64,000 nt of DNA from Pseudoglutamicibacter cumminsii (GTDB lineage: Bacteria; Actinomycetota; Actinomycetes; Actinomycetales; Micrococcaceae): contig NZ_JAFBCO010000001.1 in NCBI RefSeq assembly GCF_016907775.1, positions 1,426,001 through 1,490,000 on the forward strand, given 5' to 3'. The stretch's first letter is position 1; each line of letters opens with the position of its first letter. Below the pieces are notes generated by a model. That model searched no databases. It worked only from the letters and a program-made list of their open reading frames with translations, and was not told the DNA's origin. This document shows positions 36,824-45,688 of the stretch, in pieces. A program made the translations under genes and the position numbers.

Positions 36824-37336
36824 TTAACGGTTGGGTCCCGTCCCGTAAATCGGGTCGATGTCTTCGGGCGGGATGTTGAGGAACTCGCTCACGAGCTCGA
36901 TCACCACATCAGCGACGATGTGTGCGAGGTGGTGCTCATCGAGCGCCGCGGATTCCAGGGGCCTGCGGAACAGGACAACGTTGCGCGTGCTGTTCCGCGG
37001 ATTCGTGCGTTCTTGCCTCACCGTTGCAACACCGAGGGGCGTGGTTTCTCCACGGGAGACAGCCCGCTCGAGGGAAGCATCGCTCGGCACTGTCCGCACC
37101 ACAAAGTTGATGCCTTCGAGCTGTTCGCCCCACGTTTCACAGAGCCGGTCTACGACTTCCCACATGATCTCTTCGACGACCTGCTGGCGGTGCGGAGCGC
37201 CTGGCGCCATCGGCGGGAGGATGTTGCCACGCCATCGACCGCGGAGCTCAGCGCGGCGACGCTGGCTGCCGATGCTGGCCGCGCGCGAGGCCAACGCCCC
37301 GGTGCGGCGCGGATGCGGGTCGATGTTCCAACTCAT
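36824..37336 (-). CDS. Zincin-like metallopeptidase family protein lacking HExxH
   Basis: A 170-residue protein whose C-terminal two thirds (PPMAPGAPHRQQ to the end) resembles the small 'metallopeptidase family' proteins beside DUF3499 in actinobacteria, such as mycobacterial Rv3259. The segment expected to carry HExxH reads LAHIVADVVIELVSEFLNIPPEDIDP and has no zinc motif, so it may be a non-catalytic relative. The N-terminal 40 residues are basic and variable. It is divergent from the DUF3499 gene, with about 100 bp between starts. Confidence 0.7.
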   Translation of the reverse strand: MSWNIDPHPRRTGALASRAASIGSQRRRAELRGRWRGNILPPMAPGAPHRQQVVEEIMWEVVDRLCETWGEQLEGINFVVRTVPSDASLERAVSRGETTPLGVATVRQERTNPRNSTRNVVLFRRPLESAALDEHHLAHIVADVVIELVSEFLNIPPEDIDPIYGTGPNR

Positions 37337-37435
37337 AACGTCAGCATATCGGCGGGCTAGCGGTGCTGAGAGTCACCTCGGGTCTGCGGCCGTGCCTCCG
37401 CATCTTTAGCGGGTGCCGCTAGTACGCTTGCAAAC

Positions 37436-37825
37436 GTGGAATCTCAACGTTTTTGTTCTCGTCCAGGGTGCGGCAGGGAGGCGTACGCAACCTTGACGTA
37501 TGCATACGCAGACTCCACGGCTGTGCTCGGCCCTTTGGCTCTCAAAGCGGAGCCTCACGCTTACGATTTGTGCCGTCACCACGCCGACCGTTTGTCGGTC
37601 CCGTTGGGGTGGGAGCTGTTGCGACTTGAGATCCCGGAGCAGCGCAAGCCTCTCTCCAAGGACGACATGTATGCCTTGGCGGATGCTTTGCATCAAGAAG
37701 CTCAAAGGGATCAGGAGCAAGCGGAGCGAACGGCTCCGCGTCGTTCACGTGAACGTCTCGGTGGGGAGAACGCTCCGCCGCCTGCTAAGCCGGGGCTGCA
37801 TTTGGTTCGTAACGACGACGACTAA
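37436..37825 (+). CDS. DUF3499 family protein
   Basis: A 129-residue protein matching DUF3499: C7 and C12 in RFCSRPGCGR, ATLTYAYADSTAVLGPL, and EPHAYDLCRHHADRL with C46 and two histidines. Together these look like a zinc ribbon. The function is unknown. GTG 37436 has no ribosome site. TACGCT at 37423-37428 lies at the distance expected if transcription begins on the GTG, so the mRNA may be leaderless, though the -35 is poor. It belongs to the whiB2-zincin-DUF3499 block conserved in actinobacteria. Confidence 0.88.
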   Translation: MESQRFCSRPGCGREAYATLTYAYADSTAVLGPLALKAEPHAYDLCRHHADRLSVPLGWELLRLEIPEQRKPLSKDDMYALADALHQEAQRDQEQAERTAPRRSRERLGGENAPPPAKPGLHLVRNDDD

Positions 37826-37899
37826 CACTTTTCGCGGCGGCCCGCTTGGCGACGCCGCACCTTAGATTTTTCTCAACGCATATGGCGGAAGGACCTTCG

Positions 37900-39255
37900 A
37901 TGTCGCAGAACAACCCTGATCCTCTCCACGAGGACGGAGGCGAGCAGATCCCGGCGGATGCCGTGAACCTGCCGGAGCCTCCATCGCCTGAGGATGCACC
38001 GTCGTCTGAGGGGGCTCCAACGTTTGAGGAGGCGCCAACTTTAGAAGAAGCTATTGCGCCGCAGGAGGTGCCGCCCGCCCCGTCGGTGGACGATGCCGGT
38101 GCTCCAGCTGAGGCCGCGGATGCTCCGGCTGACGATGCGGAAACTATGTTTTCGACGCGTCGCTTGGCTCGCACTCGTGACGATGAAGAGGCTGCTAAGG
38201 GCTCCGCTGAAGGTAATGCTGCCGGTGCCGATGATGCTACTGGTGCAAATGATCCAGACGCTACGCAGGCTTTCCCGCCTGTTGCTGAGCACGCTTCGGA
38301 AGAACCTGTCGCCGTGGGCAGCCCGGAGGATATGGATGCGACTCGGACGTTGACGCCGCAGCCGTTGGCCCCGGGTGAGCAGAAACGTGACCTTTCTGGA
38401 ACGTCTGGCCCGGTCCGGCCTTCTCAGCTGGGTGCCTACACGCCGATCCCTGACGGGAACACGGAAGGGTTCAGCGAGGAGACCTCGCGCGACACCGTGG
38501 CCGCGAGCCTCGACTACAAGCCAGTCTTCCCGCGCATCCTGCAGTGGGTTGTTGCGATCCTGACCCCGTTCGTGTTGCTTGCCGGCGCAGTCCGGCTCGT
38601 TGCTTCCACGGGTGTCATGTGGCTCATCTACCACGTACCGGGTTTCCCAGCGGATCAGGCCGGGTTCACCACGAAGGATCGTGTGCTGAACGGCTCGTAC
38701 GGCGTGGACTACCTCAACAACTTCGCGGGCAGTAAGTATCTTTCCCAAGTTCAGACGGAGAACGGTCCGCTGTTCACAGCTAACGAGGTCTCGCACATGG
38801 CTGACGTGAAGTCGCTCGTGCAGCTGTGCTACCTCGTCGGCGTGATTGCGCTTGTGCTGTTGCTCATCAGCTTCATCATTCTGCGCAAGACCTACCCGGG
38901 TGGCATTCGTCGCGGCCTGTTCGCGGGCTCGATCGTGACGTTCGTGTTGGTGATCGCGGTAGCTATCGTGGCTCTTCTCGGCTGGGACGAGTTCTTCGTC
39001 GGCTTCCACCAGTTCTTCTTCTCGCACGGCAACTGGCAGTTCGCGTGGGATGACTCGCTGATCCGCCTGTACCCGCCGATGTATTGGATTTACTCGGCTG
39101 GCCTGCTCGGCGGCCTGCTGTTGATCGGCAACCTTGTGCTGATGTTGACGACATGGCCAACACGCCGCCGCCGCGAGCGCTCCCGCGAGCAGATGGAAGA
39201 GAAGCGTAACGGCTCGGACTACGTCATTGAATACGACGCCTTCGACGAACGCTAA
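37900..39255 (+). CDS. TIGR01906 (DUF1461) family integral membrane protein
   Basis: About 451 residues from ATG 37900, six bases after GGAAGGA. Residues 1-200 are an acidic, Pro/Ala/Glu-rich cytoplasmic region with EEAPTLEE-like repeats. Four membrane helices and an external loop follow, with the family motif FFVGFHQFFFSHGNWQFAWDD and SLIRLYPPMYW near the end. The function is unknown. Earlier in-frame starts (TTG 37846, ATG 37882) lack a ribosome site. Confidence 0.8.
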   Translation: MSQNNPDPLHEDGGEQIPADAVNLPEPPSPEDAPSSEGAPTFEEAPTLEEAIAPQEVPPAPSVDDAGAPAEAADAPADDAETMFSTRRLARTRDDEEAAKGSAEGNAAGADDATGANDPDATQAFPPVAEHASEEPVAVGSPEDMDATRTLTPQPLAPGEQKRDLSGTSGPVRPSQLGAYTPIPDGNTEGFSEETSRDTVAASLDYKPVFPRILQWVVAILTPFVLLAGAVRLVASTGVMWLIYHVPGFPADQAGFTTKDRVLNGSYGVDYLNNFAGSKYLSQVQTENGPLFTANEVSHMADVKSLVQLCYLVGVIALVLLLISFIILRKTYPGGIRRGLFAGSIVTFVLVIAVAIVALLGWDEFFVGFHQFFFSHGNWQFAWDDSLIRLYPPMYWIYSAGLLGGLLLIGNLVLMLTTWPTRRRRERSREQMEEKRNGSDYVIEYDAFDER

Positions 39256-39297
39256 CGGAACTCTTCAGCGCATCAACCGCTGACGCCACGCAACGAA

Positions 39298-39332
39298 GCG
39301 GGCGGCACCTGAATCACTCAGGTGCCGCCCGC
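39298..39332. terminator. Bidirectional terminator
   Basis: A perfect 15-bp stem (39298-39312 with 39318-39332) with a 5-nt loop lies between the convergent TIGR01906 and acyl-CoA synthetase genes. Confidence 0.85.
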
Positions 39333-39350
39333 ACCGTTGTTGGATCGGAT

Positions 39351-39416
39351 CGCTATCAGCGCGCTGATAGCGCTTGCGATACATCGCCGCCGGTTTATTT
39401 GCGCTTGCGATACATC
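39351..39416. repeat. 22-bp palindrome and duplicated 3' end of the acyl-CoA synthetase gene
   Basis: 39351-39372 is a perfect 22-bp palindrome (CGCTATCAGCG and its complement). GCGCTTGCGATACATC occurs at 39370-39385 and exactly again at 39401-39416. The second copy encodes the final Met-Tyr-Arg-Lys-Arg of the minus-strand gene, and the first is a copy beyond its stop. Confidence 0.85.
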
Positions 39417-41284
39417 TCAGCGATGGTGTCGGCGTACTGTTCGTAGACCTTCGGGCGGCGCACCTTCATCGACGGAGTGAGGGTACCGTCGTCTTCGTTG
39501 AAGTCTTCTTCGAGGATCACGAACTTCCGGATCGATTCCGCCCTGGAGACGGTCGCGTTGGCGCGGTTGATGTATGACTGGATTTCTTCGTGGACGCGGC
39601 TGTTATTGAGGGCGTCGCTGAAGCGTGCCACGCCGGAGACTTTCTCGGCCTTCGCCCAGATCTGTAGCTCCTCTTCATCGAGGGTTACGAGCGCGGAGAC
39701 AAACGGCTTGTCATCGCCCACAAGCACAACCTGGGACACGATACGGCCTTCGCGCACGATCTCCTCGAGCGGGCCCGGGACAACGTTCTTGCCGCCAGCG
39801 GTGACGATGATGTCCTTCTTGCGGCCCGTGACCGTGAGGAAGCCATCTTCGTCGAGCTCGCCGAGGTCGCCGGTCGCGAAGAATCCGTCTTCGTCGAAGG
39901 CCTTTTCTGTGGCTTCTGGGTTGTTCCAGTAGCCTGCGAAAACGCCGATGCCTTTCGCGAGGATTTCGCCGTCGTCTGCGATGCGCACGCAGGTTCCGGG
40001 GATCGGCAGGCCAACCGAGCCGACGCGCTGCTTACCTGGCATGTTGACGGTCAGCGGCGCCGTGGTTTCGGTGAGTCCATAGCCTTCGAGGACGCCGAGG
40101 CCGATCGCGTTGAAGAAGTGCGCGAGGTCGGGGAACAGGGGTGAAGCGCCGGAGATTGAGTAGCGGACTTCGCCGCCCATGATCTCGCGGATCTTGGGGT
40201 ACACGAGTTTGTTGTAGAGCCGGTATTCGGCTGCGTGGAGTGGATTGACTCGCGGCTGAGGTTTGCCTCGGCGCACGAGGTCCTGGGCGCGGCCGCGTCG
40301 GGTTGCGACGTAGCGTGCGCGCCGGAAAATGAAGCCCTTGCCGTCGGATTCTGCCTTCGCGAGAGCACCAGCCATGAGTTTCTCGTAGATCCGAGGTACC
40401 GCGAGGAGGAACGTCGGTTTGATGTTCGGCAGGTCGCGCGTGACGGTGCGCGGAGAGCAGTGCGAAACCGTGATGTCGCGGTACATGCAGGCGTGTTGCA
40501 CGGCGCGAGCCAGGATGTGCGCCAGAGGGAGGAACAGCGCTGTGCGGCCGTTGTTCCCAACAACCTCGCTCAGGTGCTCGACGAGGTTGACGGCTACCAG
40601 CGAAATGTTGCCGTGGGTAATGATGCAGCCCTTGGGGCGGCCGACGGTCCCGGAGGTGTATACGAGGGTAGCGGGGTCATGGAGGCCCGGGCGGCTGCGT
40701 CGGCGGTCGACTTCGTCGTCTGGGACGGCGGAGTCTCGCCCTGAAGCCATGAGGTCTGCGAGGCCCGCGCCGATCGGCACACCGTCGTAGAGGACGGTGG
40801 ACGGGTGTCCGGCTTCATTGGCGACATCCATGCGGAGGTGGAGCGGTGCCTTATCTGCCGGCAGGTTGGCGACGGCTTGTGCGGCCGGGTCTGACGCATC
40901 GGGGGTCTGGGTGAGGATGTGGGACGCCCCGGAATCGGTGAGGATCCATTCGATCTGTGAGATCGAGGAGGTCTCGTAGATGGACACAGAGATGCCGCCC
41001 GCGAACCAGGCTGCTTGTTCCGCGAGCGCCCATTCGAAGGATGTTGGCGCCATGATCGCGAGCACGGAACCTTCTTCGAAGCCGTTAGCGATGAGGCCTT
41101 TCGCGAGGTCGGTCACGAGGCGTTTGTAGTGCGCTGCCGTGACGCTGACCCAGGTTTCGGAGTCGGGGTCGTAGACGGAGTAGACGGGCAGTGGCTTGTT
41201 GCGTGCAATCCGGTCTAGCAACAGCTGTGGCGTGTTGTAGCTGGATGGCAGCGTCTCAAGTTGCGGCATGCACCGTTCGCGCAC
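39395..41284 (-). CDS. Long-chain fatty-acid-CoA ligase (AMP-binding)
   Basis: A 629-residue acyl-CoA synthetase activating fatty acids through an acyl-adenylate. The P-loop LVYTSGTVGRPKGCIITHGN, the YGLTETTAPL motif, the FFATGDLGELDEDGFLTVTGRKKDII hinge and the C-terminal catalytic lysine region (LTPSMKVRRPKV) are present. The GTG start at 41284 fits AGGAG five to six bases upstream. It resembles the FadD15/FAA1-like long-chain group. No neighbouring lipid genes indicate the substrate. Confidence 0.92.
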   Translation of the reverse strand: MRERCMPQLETLPSSYNTPQLLLDRIARNKPLPVYSVYDPDSETWVSVTAAHYKRLVTDLAKGLIANGFEEGSVLAIMAPTSFEWALAEQAAWFAGGISVSIYETSSISQIEWILTDSGASHILTQTPDASDPAAQAVANLPADKAPLHLRMDVANEAGHPSTVLYDGVPIGAGLADLMASGRDSAVPDDEVDRRRSRPGLHDPATLVYTSGTVGRPKGCIITHGNISLVAVNLVEHLSEVVGNNGRTALFLPLAHILARAVQHACMYRDITVSHCSPRTVTRDLPNIKPTFLLAVPRIYEKLMAGALAKAESDGKGFIFRRARYVATRRGRAQDLVRRGKPQPRVNPLHAAEYRLYNKLVYPKIREIMGGEVRYSISGASPLFPDLAHFFNAIGLGVLEGYGLTETTAPLTVNMPGKQRVGSVGLPIPGTCVRIADDGEILAKGIGVFAGYWNNPEATEKAFDEDGFFATGDLGELDEDGFLTVTGRKKDIIVTAGGKNVVPGPLEEIVREGRIVSQVVLVGDDKPFVSALVTLDEEELQIWAKAEKVSGVARFSDALNNSRVHEEIQSYINRANATVSRAESIRKFVILEEDFNEDDGTLTPSMKVRRPKVYEQYADTIAEMYRKRK

Positions 41285-41352
41285 TGTTTCTCCTGGTTGT
41301 TAGGTGGATTGAAACGGGTAGGTCTGAGAGTAGTTCCGCGGCGTCTGGGGTT

Positions 41353-43029
41353 TTAGGTCCAGCTTGGTAGCCAGATGCGCCACTGTATTTCTTCGCTGAA
41401 GAGTGTCTGCCCGGTGACGATAGGCAGGAAGAACGCTGAGACAAGCAGGATGATGAGCACGATGCCGGCGACAGCGGCGGTGCGGATCTTCGCTTGCCGC
41501 GGTGCTGTTCCTGCCGGTGGCGCGAGCATCCGTAGAGCGTAGACGACGGCGAGGATCCAGCTGAGCTGGAAGCCGGTTGTGTAGAAGAAGAACATGGTGC
41601 GTTCTGGGTAGAACAGCCATGGGATGTAGCCGGCCACCACACCGGCGAGGATCATGAGTGCCGCCCAGTCGCGGCGTGCGAGGAACGCCCACAACACGAT
41701 CAGGATGCTGATGGTTCCGGCCCACCACAGGATCGGGTTGGGGAGGTCGGTGACAACTTGGACGCAGTTGCGGCCGGTTTCGCATGGGACGCCATCGCGT
41801 TTGGTGGTGTCCCATTTGAAGAGGGTCGGGCGACCTGCGACGGGCCACGTCCAGGGGTTTGAAGCCCAACCGTGGTCTTTGGTCAGCCCCGTGTGGAACG
41901 CGTAAGCCTTGCCGTGGTAGGTGATGAGGTCCGCGAGTGAGCCGGGGAAGATTTTGACCCACGATGCGCCTTCGCGTGCCGCGAGCCCGTGCCCCCATGC
42001 ACGCGGTTCCAGCATCCAAGGGATCCACGTGGCAAGGTAGGTGAGCGCTGCGACGGGTACAACACGAATGAACGCCGGGATGCCGTTATGCAGGATTCCG
42101 CCCGCGAGCCAGCGTTCGATCCCAGCGGCGCGGCGCGCTTGGCAGTCCCACCACACGATCAGCAAGCCGAACACTGCGATGAACGTGATGCCGGACCATT
42201 TGACCGCGCACAAGGCGCCGAGCGAGATTCCGACCCCGAGCTGCCACGGGCGAAACCACAAGCGTGGCCCCATGCCGGCGTAGAGAGTCCCTTGACTGTC
42301 GGTTGCACTAGAAGAGCCGCTGCCGCCGGCGAGCGCGTACGCGAGTTTGCGCCGTCCATGGTCGCGGTCGACGAGCACAAACCACGCAACGATCGTGATG
42401 AACAAGAAGTAGAAGATGTCGAGGATGCCGGTCCTCGACAGTGCGATCTGTTGCCCATCGAGTGCTACGAACAGGCCGGCCAGGCCACCCCACACAGCCG
42501 AGCGGAACAGGCGGGTTGCGGCCATCGTCGTGAAGACTGCGGCGAGCGTTCCGGCGAAAGCCGTTGCGGCGCGCCAACCGAAACCGGAGTCGGTTCCGAA
42601 GATCGCCATGCCGAGCGCCATGATCCACTTACCGAGTGGCGGGTGGACGACGTAGGAAGGCTTATCGTTCGGGGTCGCGGTGCCGTTGACGAAGGCGTCG
42701 TTGATGTCTTTAGGCCATTCGCGTTCGTAGCCGTAGTTCAGCAACGAATATGCGTCTTTGACGTAGTAGGTTTCGTCGAAGATGAGCGCGTTGGGGTGGG
42801 ACAGGTTCCAGAACCTGATGACCGCGGCGAGCACGCCAATCAGTAGCGGCAGCCACCAGCGGGCGTGTGAAACGACTGCGTTGAGCTTGCCTCCAGGCAT
42901 TCCGGTGAGGCGGAGGAGCAGCTCGTCAAGGCTCGGCTTCGAGCGGGTCAACGCAGCACCCTGGTTGTTGTGGGCGTGCCGTTGCCGTTGAACAGTCGAT
43001 GCGGTGGGCGCGGAAACAGTCACAGGCAC
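41353..43029 (-). CDS. pmt: Dolichyl-phosphate-mannose-protein mannosyltransferase family (PMT, GT39)
   Basis: A 558-residue membrane enzyme transferring mannose from polyprenyl-phosphate-mannose to Ser/Thr of exported proteins. The acidic pair in the first external loop (FDETYYVKDAYSL), the VHPPLGKW motif and SRTGILDIFYFLF are conserved; about ten membrane helices follow. It is divergent from rsmI, an arrangement known in mycobacteria (Rv1002c/Rv1003). Possible local substrates with Pro/Thr-rich exported regions are the alkaline phosphatase at 56784 and RpfB. Confidence 0.93.
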   Translation of the reverse strand: MPVTVSAPTASTVQRQRHAHNNQGAALTRSKPSLDELLLRLTGMPGGKLNAVVSHARWWLPLLIGVLAAVIRFWNLSHPNALIFDETYYVKDAYSLLNYGYEREWPKDINDAFVNGTATPNDKPSYVVHPPLGKWIMALGMAIFGTDSGFGWRAATAFAGTLAAVFTTMAATRLFRSAVWGGLAGLFVALDGQQIALSRTGILDIFYFLFITIVAWFVLVDRDHGRRKLAYALAGGSGSSSATDSQGTLYAGMGPRLWFRPWQLGVGISLGALCAVKWSGITFIAVFGLLIVWWDCQARRAAGIERWLAGGILHNGIPAFIRVVPVAALTYLATWIPWMLEPRAWGHGLAAREGASWVKIFPGSLADLITYHGKAYAFHTGLTKDHGWASNPWTWPVAGRPTLFKWDTTKRDGVPCETGRNCVQVVTDLPNPILWWAGTISILIVLWAFLARRDWAALMILAGVVAGYIPWLFYPERTMFFFYTTGFQLSWILAVVYALRMLAPPAGTAPRQAKIRTAAVAGIVLIILLVSAFFLPIVTGQTLFSEEIQWRIWLPSWT

Positions 43030-43030
43030 A

Positions 43031-43160
43031 CTCTACTGAACTCTATTGAATTATGTGGCTGAAGGCTCTGTTGAGTAAGGCGTGAAATAAGTGGCTGAAG
43101 GCTCTGTTGATGTAGGCGGCTGAAGGCTCCAATGAAGACTGTGCTGAATGATGCGGCTGA
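43031..43160. repeat. Tandem repeat cluster in the pmt-rsmI divergent spacer
   Basis: CTCTACTGAA is followed directly by CTCTATTGAA (43031-43050). GTGGCTGAAGGCTCTGTTGA occurs at 43055-43074 and exactly again at 43091-43110 (36-bp period), with a diverged copy at 43116-43135 and a GCGGCTGA remnant at 43153. The repeats fill nearly the whole 150-bp spacer. Confidence 0.9.
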
Positions 43161-43180
43161 TAGGTGGGTAGGCTGGTGGT

Positions 43181-44026
43181 GTGAGTGACGTAACTGGGCG
43201 CATCGAGATTGCTGGAACCCCCATCGGGAATATCGCTGATGCGAGTCCGAGGCTGGTTGCGGCGTTGGAAGAGGCCGATGTGGTTGCGTGCGAAGACACG
43301 CGGACCACGGCGAAGCTGTTGCGGGCTTTAGGTATCAGGGCTCGCGGTGAGCTGGTTGCGTATCACGAACATAATGAGCGTTCGCGTGCTGAGGAGCTGG
43401 TTGATAGGGCTCGCCGCGGCGCTCACGTGGTGGTGGTGAGCGATGCTGGCATGCCTGGTATCTCTGACCCGGGCTACCGGATTGTTGCGCAGGCCGTGGT
43501 TGAGGGTGTGCCTGTCACGGTGGTTCCGGGGCCTTCCGCATTGATTTGTGCGTTGGCGGCATCGGGGCTTCCCACTGATCGGTTCACGTTTGAAGGTTTC
43601 ATGCCGCGGAAAGCGTCGGAGCGCACCTCTGTGATCCGTGCGTTGAGCACCGAGACCCGCACCGTCGTGTTTTATGAGACCCCACACCGGATCGAGGCGA
43701 CGCTCGAGGCGCTCGCCGAAGGTTTGGGTGGTGACCGTCGCGCCGTGATTTCGCGTGAGATCACCAAGATGTATGAGGAGCATCGGCGCGGCACGCTCGA
43801 TGAGCTGCTCGCGGGTGTCGTGGAGGATCCGCCGCGGGGCGAGATCGTTGTGGTGCTCGAAGGTGCTTCGGAACAGGTTGAAGCGAGTGTTGATGAGCTG
43901 GTTCCGGTGGTCTTGGAACGGGTCGCAGAAGGGGAGCGGCTTAAGGATGTGTGCAAGTCTCTGGCCGAGGCGTATGGCGTTTCGCGTCGGGAGCTTTACG
44001 ACGCAACGGTCAAGGCACGCCCATAG
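43181..44026 (+). CDS. rsmI: 16S rRNA (cytidine-1402-2'-O)-methyltransferase
   Basis: A 281-residue SAM-dependent methylase of the tetrapyrrole methylase fold, modifying C1402 in the ribosomal P site. GTPIGNIADASPR (the N-terminal substrate loop), CEDTRTTAKLL, HEHNE, SDAGMPGISDPGYRIV and FYETPHRI are all conserved. The C-terminal 80 residues include the small helical domain. It starts with GTG 43181 after a weak GGTGG. Confidence 0.95.
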   Translation: MSDVTGRIEIAGTPIGNIADASPRLVAALEEADVVACEDTRTTAKLLRALGIRARGELVAYHEHNERSRAEELVDRARRGAHVVVVSDAGMPGISDPGYRIVAQAVVEGVPVTVVPGPSALICALAASGLPTDRFTFEGFMPRKASERTSVIRALSTETRTVVFYETPHRIEATLEALAEGLGGDRRAVISREITKMYEEHRRGTLDELLAGVVEDPPRGEIVVVLEGASEQVEASVDELVPVVLERVAEGERLKDVCKSLAEAYGVSRRELYDATVKARP

Positions 44027-44197
44027 GGTGGGCCTCCGCATTGGCCCGGCGAAACATAGCAACGAAATATGGCGCGGGACCAACGAAGTGCGGACGAAAT
44101 GCAATGTCGCTTTCTGGTGGAATAGTTCACAACACATATAAGTTGAGCTAAGTAGATCTCGATAACCGGTGTCGATACCCCGTAGCAAAGGAGAGCC
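44027..44197 (+). promoter_or_regulatory. Upstream region of the aldehyde dehydrogenase gene
   Basis: The 171-bp spacer has a possible -10 (TATAAG, 44137-44142) without a convincing -35, a direct repeat TCGATA flanking ACCGGTG around 44158-44176, and a strong ribosome site AAAGGAGAG just before ATG 44198. No gene is seen. Confidence 0.35.
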
Positions 44198-45676
44198 ATG
44201 ACTTCACAGCGCGAAGCCGAACTGCTGGAATCGGTCCCTAAGGGCTTGCTGATTAATGGTGAATGGCGTGATGCCTCCGATGGTGGCACGTTCGATGTTC
44301 TTGATCCCGCAACAGGCAAGGTCCTGGCTACGCTTGCGTCGGCTACGTCCGAGGATGCGATGGCTGCGTTGGATGCCGCCGATGCGGTTCAGGCTGAGTG
44401 GGCTCGCACCCCTGCCCGTGAGCGTTCCGAAATTCTGCGTCGCGGTTTCGAGCTCATTCAGGAGCGCGCTGAGGACTTCGCTCTGCTCATGACCTTGGAG
44501 ATGGGTAAGCCTCTGAACGAGGCGATGGGCGAGGTCAAGTACGGTAACGAGTTCATGCGTTGGTTCTCTGAGGAAGCGGTGCGTCACAACGGCCGCTACA
44601 ACGCAACGCCTGAGGGCAACATGAAGATGATCGTGCAGCACAAGCCTGTTGGTCCGTGCTTGCTGATCACCCCGTGGAACTTCCCACTCGCGATGGCTAC
44701 CCGTAAGGTTGCTCCTGCAGTGGCTGCTGGTTGCACGATGGTTCTGAAGCCAGCCAAGCTGACTCCACTGACTGCACAGCTGTTCGCGCAGGTCATGATG
44801 GAAGCTGGCCTTCCTGCGGGTGTCCTCAATGTTGTGGCAGGTCAGTCCGCATCGAAGATTTCGGGCCCGATCATGCAGGACCAGCGTCTGCGTAAGGTTT
44901 CCTTTACTGGCTCGACTCCGGTTGGCCGTCAGCTGCTCAAGGATGCCGCTGACAACGTTCTGCGTACTTCGATGGAGCTGGGCGGTAACGCTCCGTTCAT
45001 CGTGTTCGATGACGCCGACATTGACGACGCGGTTGAAGGCGCTATGGCAGCGAAGATGCGCAACATGGGTGAAGCGTGCACCGCGGCAAACCGTTTCTTG
45101 GTTCAGGACTCGGTTGCTGAGGAGTTCACCCGCAAGTTCGCGGAGAAGATGGCGGCACTCAAGCCGGGCCGCGGCACCGAAGAGGGCGTCAACGTTGGCC
45201 CGATCATCGAGGAATCCGCGCGTGAGGACATCCACGCGATTGTGACCAAGGCCGTTGAGCAGGGCGCCAAGGTAGCGACCGGCGGCGAGAAGGTCGAAGG
45301 CGACGGCTACTTCTACAAGCCGACCGTTTTGACGGATGTTCCGCACGACGCCCAGATTCTGCGTGAAGAGATCTTCGGCCCGGTTGCACCGGTGACGACG
45401 TTCTCCACCGAGGATGAAGCGATCGAGCTCGCTAACGCTTCCGAATACGGTTTGGCGTCCTACATCTACTCGAAGGACAACAACCGCCTGATCCGGGTTG
45501 CTGATCAGATCGAGTTCGGTTTGGTCGGCTTCAATCAGGGCGTGATCTCCAACGCGGCGGCACCGTTCGGTGGCGTCAAGCAGTCGGGCCTCGGCCGTGA
45601 AGGTGGCGCTGAAGGTATCGAGGAATACAGCACCGTGCAGTACATCGGTATCGCTGACCCATACGCCAAGAAATAA
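44198..45676 (+). CDS. gabD: NAD(P)-dependent succinate-semialdehyde dehydrogenase-like protein
   Basis: A 492-residue aldehyde dehydrogenase. The catalytic cysteine is C294 in GEACTAANRF, the general base is in ELGGNAPFIVF, and cofactor binding is shown by TPWNFPLAM, KPAKLTPLTA and FTGSTPVGRQL. The C-terminal GVKQSGLGREGGAEGIEEY is typical of the GabD branch, which oxidises succinate semialdehyde to succinate in GABA catabolism. The exact substrate is inferred. The gene stands alone, without a neighbouring transaminase. Confidence 0.9.
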   Translation: MTSQREAELLESVPKGLLINGEWRDASDGGTFDVLDPATGKVLATLASATSEDAMAALDAADAVQAEWARTPARERSEILRRGFELIQERAEDFALLMTLEMGKPLNEAMGEVKYGNEFMRWFSEEAVRHNGRYNATPEGNMKMIVQHKPVGPCLLITPWNFPLAMATRKVAPAVAAGCTMVLKPAKLTPLTAQLFAQVMMEAGLPAGVLNVVAGQSASKISGPIMQDQRLRKVSFTGSTPVGRQLLKDAADNVLRTSMELGGNAPFIVFDDADIDDAVEGAMAAKMRNMGEACTAANRFLVQDSVAEEFTRKFAEKMAALKPGRGTEEGVNVGPIIEESAREDIHAIVTKAVEQGAKVATGGEKVEGDGYFYKPTVLTDVPHDAQILREEIFGPVAPVTTFSTEDEAIELANASEYGLASYIYSKDNNRLIRVADQIEFGLVGFNQGVISNAAAPFGGVKQSGLGREGGAEGIEEYSTVQYIGIADPYAKK

Positions 45677-45688
45677 GACCTCTGAGAA

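Noticed and set aside
43031-43160. CRISPR-like array
   Set aside because: Only two exact repeats, unequal spacing, diverged third copy and no cas genes in the window.
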